DNA of 56,860 bases. Source: an uncultured Candidatus Saccharibacteria bacterium (GTDB lineage: Bacteria; Patescibacteriota; Saccharimonadia; Saccharimonadales; Saccharimonadaceae). The notes under the pieces were generated by a model, which was given only the letters and a program-made list of their open reading frames with translations, did not search any database and had not been told where the DNA came from. How positions within the stretch are numbered: position 1 is the first letter of the stretch; the number at the start of each line of letters is the position of its first letter. The position numbers and the translations under genes were made by a program. The DNA is taken from the NCBI GenBank assembly GCA_948614045.1, contig CAPFSK010000005.1:1-56860 (forward strand), given 5' to 3'. This document shows, in pieces, positions 1-8,560 of the stretch.

Positions 1-21
1 AGTAGCTATTTCTCATCTCCA

Positions 22-297
22 TTCTTCCATTGGCTTCAGGCACGGCAGCGGAGGGAGAAACCATAGTAACGACCGACACTATTTGATGGGCCGACGCCGG
101 TGGAATATACGCCTAAGTAACGTGCGTTAGTGGATGAGCTAGCCGTACGCGACCAATGATAGCTCCTTTCTCCAAAGTTGCTAATGCATCCACTATCCAG
201 ATTAGTATATCCACTACGGACAAAAGCCAATGGTAACTGTACTATGGTGGTGGCGCCGGTGGTACCGCTAGTAGCGTTGCAGTTAGCTATTCGTCAA
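22..297 (-). other. Variable-repeat cassette H (type II leader)
   Basis: Read on the minus strand, a TTGACG box (297-292) and a weak TACTAG box (273-268) precede a leader that is the same as that of cassette G at 56131-56183. The VR runs from about 228 down to 36 and encodes AFVRSGY at one end and RYYGFSLRC at the other. Eight bases at the VR start (CCATTGGC, 233-226) are perfectly complementary to GCCAATGG just after the VR (34-27), so the transcript can close into a stem with the VR as its loop. No start codon with a Shine-Dalgarno and no N-terminal domain is present. The frame resembles the variable C-terminus of FISUMP/C-type-lectin-fold DGR targets. Probably an untranslated donor or relic rather than a gene of its own. 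Confidence 0.6.
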
Positions 298-589
298 GCA
301 AAGAGATAATCTGGGCGCCATATTTTTCGAAGTCGGCTTTCACGTCTGGACGCTCAAGCCAATCAAAACCCTTAGTGCGCCCGACGTAGCCAACCTTTTT
401 GCGTAAAACTCTCCCGGTAGGATGGCGGCCGGCCGTCGTTCCCTGACCCTGGTCATATTCATATTCTTCTAAGACTAGAATATCACCTGGCTCACAGTCA
501 AAATCATTTACACGATACTCAAAAGTTTTACGTCCGCTGGCAATTTCGTCAAAATATTCCTTACTGAGCTTTTTATGAATTTCGCGCAT
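287..589 (-). CDS. DUF3850 (ASCH-superfamily) small protein
   Basis: A 100-residue protein starting MREIHKKLSKEYFDEIASG, with FEYRVNDFDCEPGDILVLEEY following. This HKKLxxEYFDxIxSGxKxFExRxND ... GDxLxLxEY pattern is that of DUF3850, a branch of the ASCH fold, whose better known members bind RNA or modified nucleotides. No catalytic role can be assigned from sequence. A TATACT box lies 9 nt before the ATG, so the mRNA would have almost no leader. The 3' end overlaps the presumed -35 box of cassette H. Family assignment is fairly secure, function unknown. Confidence 0.75.
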   Translation of the reverse strand: MREIHKKLSKEYFDEIASGRKTFEYRVNDFDCEPGDILVLEEYEYDQGQGTTAGRHPTGRVLRKKVGYVGRTKGFDWLERPDVKADFEKYGAQIISLLDE

Positions 590-607
590 CTTGTACTTAG
601 TATAGCA

Positions 608-1711
608 TTAATCCACATTCTCGAGATCATAATCGATTGTGACAAGATATTTATAATTCGGATACTCACGCCGCATAGCACTCGTAATCTGGCGTTTGAT
701 TTTTTCAGAAAAATGCTCATCGACGACGAGATCGAACGTAATCAATTTCTCGTCATCATCGACATAGAAGGCATGCATTTGGCGAACTTCGGGATAATCG
801 TTGAGTAAAGTTAAAAGAAAATCTTTGATTTTGCGCTTCTCGGGCTGGTCGGAGTTTTCTGCGTAAATACCAATCGTTAACCGAACCTCAAAACGCGTAA
901 AAACTCGATGCGAGATTTCGCGCGTGAGGCGATGAATGTCTTTTGCAGTCAAACTATCTGGAATTTGAATCTGGACAGAACCAATCAAATCAGTCGGGCC
1001 GTAATTATGCAACATTAGATCGTAAGCACCACTGACTTCCGGGAAGGTGCAAATTTGATGCTTAATCTTGCGCATGAGCTCACGATCCGCAGTGCCGCCC
1101 AGGATATCGTCCGAAGCCTGCATCATAATCTCAAAACTGGTGCGCATGATGAAGAGCGAAATGATAGCGCCGAGAATACCGTCAATGCTAATCTGAAAAA
1201 TCAGGGTCACAGCAATACCAATGAGCGTCGCAAACGACAAGAGCGCATCAAAAAGCGCATCGACGCCAGAAGCCGCTAGACTACTTGAGTCATACTTGCG
1301 CCCCATACGACGAACATAGGTGCCGAGAGCAAGCTTAACGATAATTGCCAAGACAACGACGGCAATCGTCGCCCAAGAGTAGTCCGCGAGTTCGGGGGTA
1401 ATGATTTTTGGAACGGATTCAAAGAGTGCCATCAGGCCAGTGATGAAAATAATCATGCCGACGACGAGCGCGGAAATGTATTCGGAACGACCATGGCCGA
1501 AAGGATGACCGGAATCTGGGCGGCGAGCGGCAAGTTTCGTACCGACAATCGTGACGACCGACGAGAGGATGTCGGTAAAATTATTAACTGCATCGAGAAT
1601 AATGGCAATCGAGCCGGCGATAACCCCGACAAGCATCTTCAAGCCAACCAAAACGACATTCGAAATAATGCCAATGAAACTGGCGCGGACGATAGATTTT
1701 TCGCGATTCAT
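608..1711 (-). CDS. Cation diffusion facilitator (CDF) transporter
   Basis: 367 residues. About six hydrophobic segments occupy residues 10-205; the metal-site signatures are DAVNNFTD near residue 40 in helix 2 and GVDALFDA in helix 5, with HPFGHGRSEY in the first cytoplasmic loop, all typical of CDF transporters that expel Zn2+, Fe2+ or Mn2+ against protons. The C-terminal ~160 residues form the cytoplasmic dimerisation region, somewhat longer than in minimal family members. A TATGAT box ends 6 nt before the ATG, so translation is probably leaderless. Metal specificity cannot be read from the sequence. Confidence 0.88.
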   Translation of the reverse strand: MNREKSIVRASFIGIISNVVLVGLKMLVGVIAGSIAIILDAVNNFTDILSSVVTIVGTKLAARRPDSGHPFGHGRSEYISALVVGMIIFITGLMALFESVPKIITPELADYSWATIAVVVLAIIVKLALGTYVRRMGRKYDSSSLAASGVDALFDALLSFATLIGIAVTLIFQISIDGILGAIISLFIMRTSFEIMMQASDDILGGTADRELMRKIKHQICTFPEVSGAYDLMLHNYGPTDLIGSVQIQIPDSLTAKDIHRLTREISHRVFTRFEVRLTIGIYAENSDQPEKRKIKDFLLTLLNDYPEVRQMHAFYVDDDEKLITFDLVVDEHFSEKIKRQITSAMRREYPNYKYLVTIDYDLENVD

Positions 1712-1754
1712 TATTATATCATACCAGAAGTTGATAATAGCGCCAAGAGTCCTA

Positions 1755-1785
1755 CAAAAAACTTCCCCTTGCGGGGAAGTTTTTC
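1755..1785 (-). terminator. Intrinsic terminator after tuf
   Basis: On the minus strand the hairpin AAACTTCCCC-GCAA-GGGGAAGTTT is followed by a T-run. It lies 20-50 nt past the tuf stop codon. The A-rich 5' side also makes it a possible terminator in the other direction. Confidence 0.85.
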
Positions 1786-1803
1786 TATAGTCGCTGAGAC
1801 TAA

Positions 1804-2988
1804 TTACTTGATGATGCTGGTAACAACACCAGAACCGACGGTCTTACCACCTTCGCGGATAGCGAAGCGGTCATTGTTGTTCATAGCAATTGGTGCGAGC
1901 AACTTGACCTTGAAGGTAACCGTATCACCAGGCATGACGATTTCTTTGTCGGCTGGAAGTTCAACTTCACCAGTCACGTCAGTGGTGCGGAAGTAGAACT
2001 GTGGCTTGTAACCCTTGGAGAATGGAGTGTGGCGACCACCTTCCTCTTTCTTCAAGATGTAAACCTGAGCCTCAAACTCGGTATGTGGAGTGATCGTGCC
2101 TGGGGCAGCGATGACCTGACCACGCTCGATCTGATCGCGTTCAATACCGCGGAGCAACAGACCAGCGTTGTCGCCAGCTTGGCCCTGATCGAGAGTCTTA
2201 TGGAAGGCCTCAATACCGGTAACAACCGATTTCTGAGTATCTTTAAGACCAACGATTTCAACTTCGTCGTTCAACTTGACAACACCCTGCTCGATACGAC
2301 CGGTAGCAACCGTACCACGACCCTTGATCGAGAAGACGTCTTCGACTGGCATCAAGAATGGCTTATCGAGATCATGTTCTGGAACCTCAAACCACTCATC
2401 CATAGCCTTGACGAGCTCCATGATAGCATCTTCGTTAGCAGCATCGCCTTCGAGGGCTTTCGTCGCAGAACCCTTAATGATTGGGGTATTGTCACCATCG
2501 TAACCGTACTTATTCAAGAGGTCGCGGACGTCCATCTCGACGAGTTCGACGAGTTCTGGGTCAGCGAGATCCATCTTGTTCAAGAAGACGATAATCTTTG
2601 GAACGTTCACCTGGTGAGCGAGAAGGACGTGCTCACGAGTCTGTGGCAAAGGACCATCATTCGCCGCAACGACGAGGACAGCACCATCAACCTGAGCCGC
2701 ACCGGTAATCATGTTCTTAATGTAGTCAGCGTGACCTGGCATGTCAACGTGAGCGTAGTGACGACCTTCAGATTCGTACTCTTGGTGGGAGGTAGCAATC
2801 GTGATACCACGGGCCTTCTCTTCTGGAGCGTTATCGATCTGGTCATAAGCAACAGCTTTGTTAACATCCGATGGAAGTTTCTTTGCGAGTACATTCGTAA
2901 TCGCAGCCGTCAAGGTAGTTTTACCATGGTCAACGTGGCCCATCGTACCAACGTTAATATGTGGCTTGGAACGGTCAAATTCTGCCAT
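1804..2988 (-). CDS. tuf: Elongation factor Tu
   Basis: 394 residues, the usual EF-Tu length. Delivers aminoacyl-tRNA to the ribosomal A site as a GTPase. GTP-binding motifs are visible in order: GHVDHGKT (residues 18-25), the switch I segment ending ARGITIATSHQEY, DMPGHADY (G3), NKMD (G4) and GSATKAL (G5 region), followed by the two beta-barrel domains ending GSGVVTSIIK. The ATG is preceded by AAAGGAG. It stands alone rather than in a str operon with fusA and rps genes. A leader of roughly 120 nt follows the promoter at 3114-3142. Confidence 0.98.
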   Translation of the reverse strand: MAEFDRSKPHINVGTMGHVDHGKTTLTAAITNVLAKKLPSDVNKAVAYDQIDNAPEEKARGITIATSHQEYESEGRHYAHVDMPGHADYIKNMITGAAQVDGAVLVVAANDGPLPQTREHVLLAHQVNVPKIIVFLNKMDLADPELVELVEMDVRDLLNKYGYDGDNTPIIKGSATKALEGDAANEDAIMELVKAMDEWFEVPEHDLDKPFLMPVEDVFSIKGRGTVATGRIEQGVVKLNDEVEIVGLKDTQKSVVTGIEAFHKTLDQGQAGDNAGLLLRGIERDQIERGQVIAAPGTITPHTEFEAQVYILKKEEGGRHTPFSKGYKPQFYFRTTDVTGEVELPADKEIVMPGDTVTFKVKLLAPIAMNNNDRFAIREGGKTVGSGVVTSIIK

Positions 2989-3113
2989 TCTTTCTCCTTT
3001 TAATTATTATTTGTGTCGGAGCGCTAATATCAACCAGCCCCAACTCTACTCTTATATAATATATGATTATTTAGGGATTGTAAAGAGGAAAAATAAGAAA
3101 GGCTTATCTTTCT

Positions 3114-3142
3114 ATTGTATCATACTTTTCCGAAGAAGTCAA
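3114..3142 (-). promoter_or_regulatory. tuf promoter
   Basis: Minus-strand TTGACT (3142-3137) and TACAAT (3119-3114) with 17 nt between them and a TATGATACAATAG context. The same architecture recurs before the leadered genes at 6120, 19165, 31260 and 35126. Confidence 0.8.
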
Positions 3143-3152
3143 TGGTTTTATA

Positions 3153-5264
3153 CTACTTTTTCTTAGTTTTTGCAGTTTCCTGTATCTCCGTAATCTGGTC
3201 ACGCAACATCGCGGCTTTCTCGAAATCAAGATTAGCAGCGGCGAGCTGCATTTGTGACTGCAACTCTTTAATAAGGCTGGGAAGCTCCTCTTTTGGAACG
3301 CGCTTCAAATCAAGCCGAGCAACCTCTTCCTTTTCAGGAATAATCGCGCGTAATCCCGCACTAATTTCTTTCTTGACGGAATGAGGGGTAATGTTATGTT
3401 CAATATTGTATTCCTGCTGAATCTCGCGACGACGATTGGTCTCAGTAATAGCCTTCTCCATACTTTCGGTAATATGGTCGCCATACATAATCACATGACC
3501 GTTTTCGTGACGGGCAGCGCGGCCAATAGTCTGAATCAAAGCGCTTTCGCTGCGCAAAAAGCCTTCCTTGTCGGCATCAAGAATCGCCACAAGGCTGACT
3601 TCCGGCAAATCTAGCCCCTCGCGCAACAGGTTGATCCCGACCAGCACATCATAGACCCCGGCGCGCAAATCGCGCAGAATATCACCACGTTCAAGCGTGT
3701 CGATATCGGAATGAATATACGCCACCTTAATATCGCGCTCCTTGAGATAATCGGTCAAATCTTCGGCCATACGCTTCGTCAGAGTCGTGACCAGCGTTCG
3801 TTGCCCCTTCGCGATTCGCTTATCAATCTCTTCCATCAAGTCATCAATCTGCCCTTCAGAGCCACGCACTTCGATCTCGGGATCAAGTAGACCAGTCGGG
3901 CGAATCACCTGCTGAGCCGGTTCGGGTGAATTTTCCAGCTCATACTGCCCAGGCGTCGCCGAAACGTAAACTGCTTGATTAACGCGTTTCTCAAACTCAC
4001 CAAAAGTCAGCGGGCGATTATCAAGCGCGCTCGGGAGACGGAAGCCATACTCAACGAGCGTCATCTTGCGAGCATGGTCGCCGTTATACATGCCCCGGAC
4101 CTGCGGCAGAGTCATATGACTTTCGTCAACCAGCAGGAGAAAATCTTTTGGAAAGAAATCAATCAAAGTTGCGGGTGGCTGACCAGCCTTGCGGCCGTCG
4201 AGATGGCGCGAATAATTCTCAATACCCTTAACAAAACCCGTCTCCTTCAGCATCTCGAGGTCGTATTTCGTCCGCTGACTCAGTCTTTGGGCTTCGAGGA
4301 ACTTATCATGTTTCTCGAAATACTTCATGCGCTGATCAAACTCAACTTGGATGCCGTCGAGAGCCTTTTCGAGCTGATCTTTTGGAGTAGCGTAGTGGGT
4401 GTTCGGGAAGATATGGACGCGGTCAGGCTTTTCGCGAGTCTCGGCAGTCAACGGGTCGATGATGCGCACAGTCTCCAGAGTATCGAAACCGAATTCAAAC
4501 CGGTAAGCCCATTCCCCGCTCGCTGGAAAAAGGTCGACCGTATCACCCATGACGCGGAAATTGCCGCGCTCGAAAGCAAGGTCGTTGCGGTGGTATTGCA
4601 TGGCAACGAGGTAGATCAGGAAGTTCTGCTGGGAAAGTTGCTGATTTGCCAACCCCACATTTCCATCTGCAATAGTCTGCAAAGCGGCTTCGGTGAGTTC
4701 GGATTTTAGCATTTGCTCTTCGCCTTTCGCGAGGAAGTTTTCCGTCAACGAGCCAGCGATTTGCCACTGACCGTCAACTTTCACGAGCGGTAGAGACATT
4801 TCGGTATAATGATCTGGTGAGCCGATACCGTAAATACAAGAAACCGACGCGACGACAATCGTATCGGGACGAGTCAGGAGCGCAACGGTCGCAGCGTGGC
4901 GCAGGCGGTCAATTTCGTCGTTAATTGCGGAATCTTTTTCGATATAAGTATCAGTACTGGCGATATAGGCCTCCGGCTGGTAATAATCGAAGTAGCTAAC
5001 GAAATAATGGACTTCGTTATTCGGGAAAAACTCGCGAAATTCAGAGTAAAGCTGTGCGGCAAGAGTCTTATTATGCGCTAAAATCAGAGTCGGCTTCTGA
5101 ACGTTTTGGATAATATTTGCCATCGTAAAAGTTTTGCCCGAGCCAGTCACGCCGAGCAAGGTCTGCTCGCGTACACCAGCTTTCAGGCCATCCGTGAGCT
5201 GTTTGATCGCGAAAGGCTGGTCGCCGGTCGGCTGATATTTAGAAACAAGTTCAAACTTTGGCAT
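3153..5264 (-). CDS. uvrB: Excinuclease ABC subunit B
   Basis: 703 residues from MPKFELVSKYQPTGDQP; upstream in-frame codons are rejected because a TGCTATAAT box lies just 9 nt before this ATG, implying an almost leaderless mRNA. UvrB is the DNA-loading helicase of nucleotide excision repair, working with UvrA and UvrC. Visible motifs: Walker A GVTGSGKTF, the beta-hairpin region YFDYYQPEAYI, the DESH box (LLLVDESHMTLP), helicase motif VI (QTIGRAARHENGHVIMYGD) and the C-terminal UVR motif AAANLDFEKAAMLRDQI that binds UvrC. Length and domain order are normal. Confidence 0.97.
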   Translation of the reverse strand: MPKFELVSKYQPTGDQPFAIKQLTDGLKAGVREQTLLGVTGSGKTFTMANIIQNVQKPTLILAHNKTLAAQLYSEFREFFPNNEVHYFVSYFDYYQPEAYIASTDTYIEKDSAINDEIDRLRHAATVALLTRPDTIVVASVSCIYGIGSPDHYTEMSLPLVKVDGQWQIAGSLTENFLAKGEEQMLKSELTEAALQTIADGNVGLANQQLSQQNFLIYLVAMQYHRNDLAFERGNFRVMGDTVDLFPASGEWAYRFEFGFDTLETVRIIDPLTAETREKPDRVHIFPNTHYATPKDQLEKALDGIQVEFDQRMKYFEKHDKFLEAQRLSQRTKYDLEMLKETGFVKGIENYSRHLDGRKAGQPPATLIDFFPKDFLLLVDESHMTLPQVRGMYNGDHARKMTLVEYGFRLPSALDNRPLTFGEFEKRVNQAVYVSATPGQYELENSPEPAQQVIRPTGLLDPEIEVRGSEGQIDDLMEEIDKRIAKGQRTLVTTLTKRMAEDLTDYLKERDIKVAYIHSDIDTLERGDILRDLRAGVYDVLVGINLLREGLDLPEVSLVAILDADKEGFLRSESALIQTIGRAARHENGHVIMYGDHITESMEKAITETNRRREIQQEYNIEHNITPHSVKKEISAGLRAIIPEKEEVARLDLKRVPKEELPSLIKELQSQMQLAAANLDFEKAAMLRDQITEIQETAKTKKK

Positions 5265-5380
5265 ATGTAATATATTATAGCACGCCAGCATAGGGCGTTT
5301 CATAATAGTAGCCGACATAAGAAAAGACGCCCGCGAGGAGCGTCAATTTTCTTGAAAATAAGATACTGATACTGGAAGGG

Positions 5381-6043
5381 CTACTTCATCGCCGGCAGCG
5401 ACTCAAACATGAAGAAAATGATGCAATATTCACCGCTCGGCACTTCGCCCAGAGTAATCATCTGCGTCGTCGAGCCGTCTAAGCTTGCGCTAATCAGTGG
5501 CGTCTTCGTGAACTCACCGTCACTGCGACAGATGATTGCCACAGCGGCGCCACCATCATTATCGGTCGGCCAGAGCGCAAGGTCGGTCGCGATCTCCAGC
5601 TCCAAAGTATCGGAAATGAAACCAGCATCTTCGCCGCCCCAACCGAGCAAGACCTCCAATCGATTTTCCTCGTCTGCCTGCAGAATATCGGCGTAATTCA
5701 ACGTAATTACGACGTCCTCCTGCGTCTCGTCCGACGTATTGCGGAGATAAACTGCGACTGCGTAGTCGCGTTCGTCACTGAGCGTGAAACTACCGCCACT
5801 GAAGTCATCGACGCGCAATTCACCGGTTTTGTCCGTGAGGTCGGTAATTCTGATAAAATTACCCTCGTCACCCCAAGCGCCAAAATTCTCCGATGTGTTA
5901 AAAGGCGATTTTTTAGTGACTTCTGTCGCAGATCCGCCAACCTCTGCGGCAGGATTGGCCGAGTTTTGGTCTCCCGCGGATTTTTGACAACCGGAAAGCG
6001 TGACGCAAAGCGCCACAAGTAGCATTAGCATTGCCTTTTTCAT
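5381..6043 (-). CDS. Putative lipoprotein of unknown function
   Basis: 220 residues. A type II signal peptide with lipobox LSGC (MKKAMLMLLVALCVTLSGCQKS) is followed by a Ser/Ala/Asn-rich linker and a beta-rich extracytoplasmic region. I recognise no family. A strong Shine-Dalgarno AGGAGGTG precedes the ATG; the promoter (6120-6148) lies at the 3' end of ligA, so this gene is transcribed on its own as well as by read-through. Confidence 0.8.
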   Translation of the reverse strand: MKKAMLMLLVALCVTLSGCQKSAGDQNSANPAAEVGGSATEVTKKSPFNTSENFGAWGDEGNFIRITDLTDKTGELRVDDFSGGSFTLSDERDYAVAVYLRNTSDETQEDVVITLNYADILQADEENRLEVLLGWGGEDAGFISDTLELEIATDLALWPTDNDGGAAVAIICRSDGEFTKTPLISASLDGSTTQMITLGEVPSGEYCIIFFMFESLPAMK

Positions 6044-6119
6044 AAAGCAACACCTCCTTTTTTTGAAATTTGCGGGCTAATTTTATGCTAAAAACGCCAA
6101 AAACAGCCCCCATACTTAC

Positions 6120-6148
6120 ATTGTATCATGAATTACCGGAAATGTCAA
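6120..6148 (-). promoter_or_regulatory. Promoter of the 5381-6043 lipoprotein
   Basis: Minus-strand TTGACA (6148-6143), 17-nt spacer, TACAAT (6125-6120) in a TCATGATACAATG context, giving a leader of about 70 nt that ends in AGGAGGTG. The -35 box overlaps the ligA stop codon. Confidence 0.75.
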
Positions 6149-8154
6149 TAGTTCAGCAGCTCGTAATACTCTGCTTCGCCAATAATCGGGATACCGAGTT
6201 TCTCAGCTTTTTCGGTCTTACTTTTCCCTGGCTTTTCGCCGACAATCAGCGCGGTCGTATTCTTCGTCACACTGCTAGTAACCGTAGCGCCGAGCGCACG
6301 CAGCTTGTCTTCGGCCTCCTCACGGCCCAAATTACTTAGCGTTCCGCTAATAATATAGCTCTTGCCGACTAGTGGTAAATTACTAGTATCCTCGTAGACC
6401 GGCTGTACGCCGAGCGCTTTCAGCTCTTCGAGCAGCTTCACATTATCCTCATCAGCAAACCAGGCGACGATTGACTCGGCAACAATCTGCCCAACATCGG
6501 GGAGTTTCATCAACTCTTCTTCGGTCGCTTCCTGCAACTTTTCGAGACTGCCGAAACCTTGCGCTAAGGTCACGGCAGTTTGAGCACCAACATGGCGAAT
6601 GCCGAGCGCCGTAATAAATTTCGCGAGTGGCGGGCGTTTCGAGGCAGCGATTGATTCGACGAGCTTACGCGCGGAGAGTTTGGCAAAACGCCCCAGCTGC
6701 GCGACTTTTTTCACATCGAGGCGATACAAATCAGCAATACTCTTCACGAGGCCAGAGTTCACTAGAAGTTCGACGTTTTTCTCGCCCAGACCATCAATAT
6801 TAAGCGCGGGCTTTGAAGCATAATACTCCAGCGCACGCTTCAAGATAAAATCGGAACTTTCGCCCTTTACACGGTAAACTACTTCGCCTTCGGGGCGTTC
6901 AAATTCGAGCTCAGGATACTGTTTTTTCAGAGCTTTCTGGTAATCGAAGGGGTCCGCGCCCTCGGGACGCAGACTAATCAGTACCTCCTTCACCTGCGGG
7001 ATAATGTCACCAGCCTTATAGATAATCACGGTGTCACCAATACGGACGTCGAGACGTTTAATCTCATCGGCATTATGCAGGCTGGCGTGGCGCACGGTGC
7101 TGCCAGCGACAACGACGGGGTCGAGGATGGCGACGGGAGTGGCGGCGCCGGTGCGTCCGATGCTAATCACGATATCGCGGACCCGTGTCGTAGACTCCTC
7201 CGCCGGAAACTTGAACGCAACGGCGCCGCGCGGCGTCTTGCCGACGATTCCGAGCTTAGCGTAGACCGCACGGTCATTAACTTTGATCACCATACCGTCG
7301 GTATTAAACGGTAAAGTCTGGCGATAGTCGGCAAGACGCCCAATTTCTTCCAGGACCTCGGAGAGGTTCTGGAATACATGATCCTCGCCGCTAGTGCGAA
7401 AACCAAGCTGGCGGAGCTTCGCATAGGCTTCGGAGTGCGTCGGCAGGTCGGGTTCAACTAAATCGTACGCCATGAACTTTAGCCGACGCCGCGCGGCCAC
7501 GCGCGGATCAAGCTGGCGGATACTACCGGCAGCGAGGTTCCGCGGATTTGCGAACGGCTTTTCGCCAGCCTTAACCTGCTTCGCATTTAGCTCCTCGAAA
7601 TCTTGCTTGAAAATTACGATTTCGCCCCGCACTTCGACATGCCCCGGTTCATCAATCCGCAGCGGGACATTCTCAATCGTACGCACATTCATCGTCACAT
7701 CTTCGCCAACTAGACCATCGCCCCGCGTCACCGCGCGTTCCAGCAATCCGTCTTGGTAATGCAGAGCGCAGGCCAGCCCATCCATCTTAATGTCAGTAAA
7801 ATAGCCCTTGATTCGACCATCCGCAGTTATACCTTGCTCCAGCATTAGCTTCTCATCGGCGCGCACCCAATCGCGAATTTCCGCCTCAGAAAAAACATCA
7901 GCTAATGAAATCATGCGCTGAGCGTGCGTCACCTTCGTAAACTTATCAAGTGGCTTCCCGGCAACTCGCTGGGTCGGCGAATCGGGCGTAATCAGCTCCG
8001 GGAATTGTTTTTCCAACTCTGCCAATTCATGTTTCAACGAGTCGGCCGCCGCCTCCGACATGGTTGACTCATCCAACACATGATAATGATACCGATAATC
8101 ATTGATTAGCTCACGCAACTTCAAAATGCGCTGCTCCGCCTCAGTTTTGTTCAT
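6145..8154 (-). CDS. ligA: NAD-dependent DNA ligase lacking the zinc-finger cysteines
   Basis: 669 residues from MNKTEAEQRILKL, chosen because GGAGGT lies 5 nt upstream. Seals nicks in duplex DNA using NAD+. Domain Ia with YHYHVLD, the adenylation motif KMDGLA with its catalytic lysine, OB-fold, helix-hairpin-helix region and a C-terminal BRCT domain (VGKSYIISGTLSNLGREEAE) are all seen. The Cys4 zinc-finger segment before GEVVYR is present in position but has no cysteines (KKQYPELEFERPEGEVVYR), so zinc binding appears lost. The adenylation, HhH and BRCT parts look intact. Confidence 0.96.
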   Translation of the reverse strand: MNKTEAEQRILKLRELINDYRYHYHVLDESTMSEAAADSLKHELAELEKQFPELITPDSPTQRVAGKPLDKFTKVTHAQRMISLADVFSEAEIRDWVRADEKLMLEQGITADGRIKGYFTDIKMDGLACALHYQDGLLERAVTRGDGLVGEDVTMNVRTIENVPLRIDEPGHVEVRGEIVIFKQDFEELNAKQVKAGEKPFANPRNLAAGSIRQLDPRVAARRRLKFMAYDLVEPDLPTHSEAYAKLRQLGFRTSGEDHVFQNLSEVLEEIGRLADYRQTLPFNTDGMVIKVNDRAVYAKLGIVGKTPRGAVAFKFPAEESTTRVRDIVISIGRTGAATPVAILDPVVVAGSTVRHASLHNADEIKRLDVRIGDTVIIYKAGDIIPQVKEVLISLRPEGADPFDYQKALKKQYPELEFERPEGEVVYRVKGESSDFILKRALEYYASKPALNIDGLGEKNVELLVNSGLVKSIADLYRLDVKKVAQLGRFAKLSARKLVESIAASKRPPLAKFITALGIRHVGAQTAVTLAQGFGSLEKLQEATEEELMKLPDVGQIVAESIVAWFADEDNVKLLEELKALGVQPVYEDTSNLPLVGKSYIISGTLSNLGREEAEDKLRALGATVTSSVTKNTTALIVGEKPGKSKTEKAEKLGIPIIGEAEYYELLNY

Positions 8155-8183
8155 TTTACCTCCACAGTTATATTTATTATAAC

Positions 8184-8212
8184 AAAAATAGCCCCCGAGG
8201 GGACTATTTTTG
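8184..8212 (-). terminator. Terminator after the 96-residue membrane protein
   Basis: AAAAATAG-CCCC-GAGGGG-CTATTTTT inverted repeat with T-runs on both strands, located just past the stop at 8225 (minus strand) and upstream of ligA. Confidence 0.7.
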
Positions 8213-8224
8213 GACTTTGGAAAT

Positions 8225-8515
8225 TTATTTTTCGGCTTTTTCGTCAGATTCGTCGGTCTTCTCGACAATAGCTGGCTCAGCAGCTTTTTTGGATTTCTTC
8301 AAACCCATCGGGAAGATAATTCCAAACAAGCCCTTACAGGCGTAGACCACGCCGAGTGCGATGACGCCGGTGTAGACCGTATAGGTGCCGCCCGGGCGAG
8401 CGGAATTATAAGAGGCGATGCTGACGCCAGCGCCAAGCGCGGCGGCGGCTAGGCCGATGGCGAATTCTTTGATAGCTTTCTTGCGAGCTGTAGTTTTTTC
8501 TTGATTTTTATCCAT
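8225..8515 (-). CDS. Small membrane protein, unknown
   Basis: 96 residues: a basic N-terminus (KNQEKTTARKKAIKEF), two hydrophobic segments around residues 18-35 and 45-68, and a Lys/Glu/Asp-rich tail. No family recognised. TATAAT ends exactly 6 nt before the ATG, so the mRNA is probably leaderless. Confidence 0.7.
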   Translation of the reverse strand: MDKNQEKTTARKKAIKEFAIGLAAAALGAGVSIASYNSARPGGTYTVYTGVIALGVVYACKGLFGIIFPMGLKKSKKAAEPAIVEKTDESDEKAEK

Positions 8516-8560
8516 AACTATATTATATCACACTTCGGCATTTTAGTAAACCCCAGGCGT

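Noticed and set aside
2029..3003. 324-residue plus-strand frame opposite tuf
   Set aside because: Antisense shadow of a strongly conserved gene; no start signal and no known product.
3975..4709. 244-residue plus-strand frame inside uvrB
   Set aside because: Antisense shadow of uvrB.
5265..5318. N-terminal extension of uvrB
   Set aside because: The TGCTATAAT box lies inside this stretch; the MPKFELVSKYQPTGDQP start agrees with the family.
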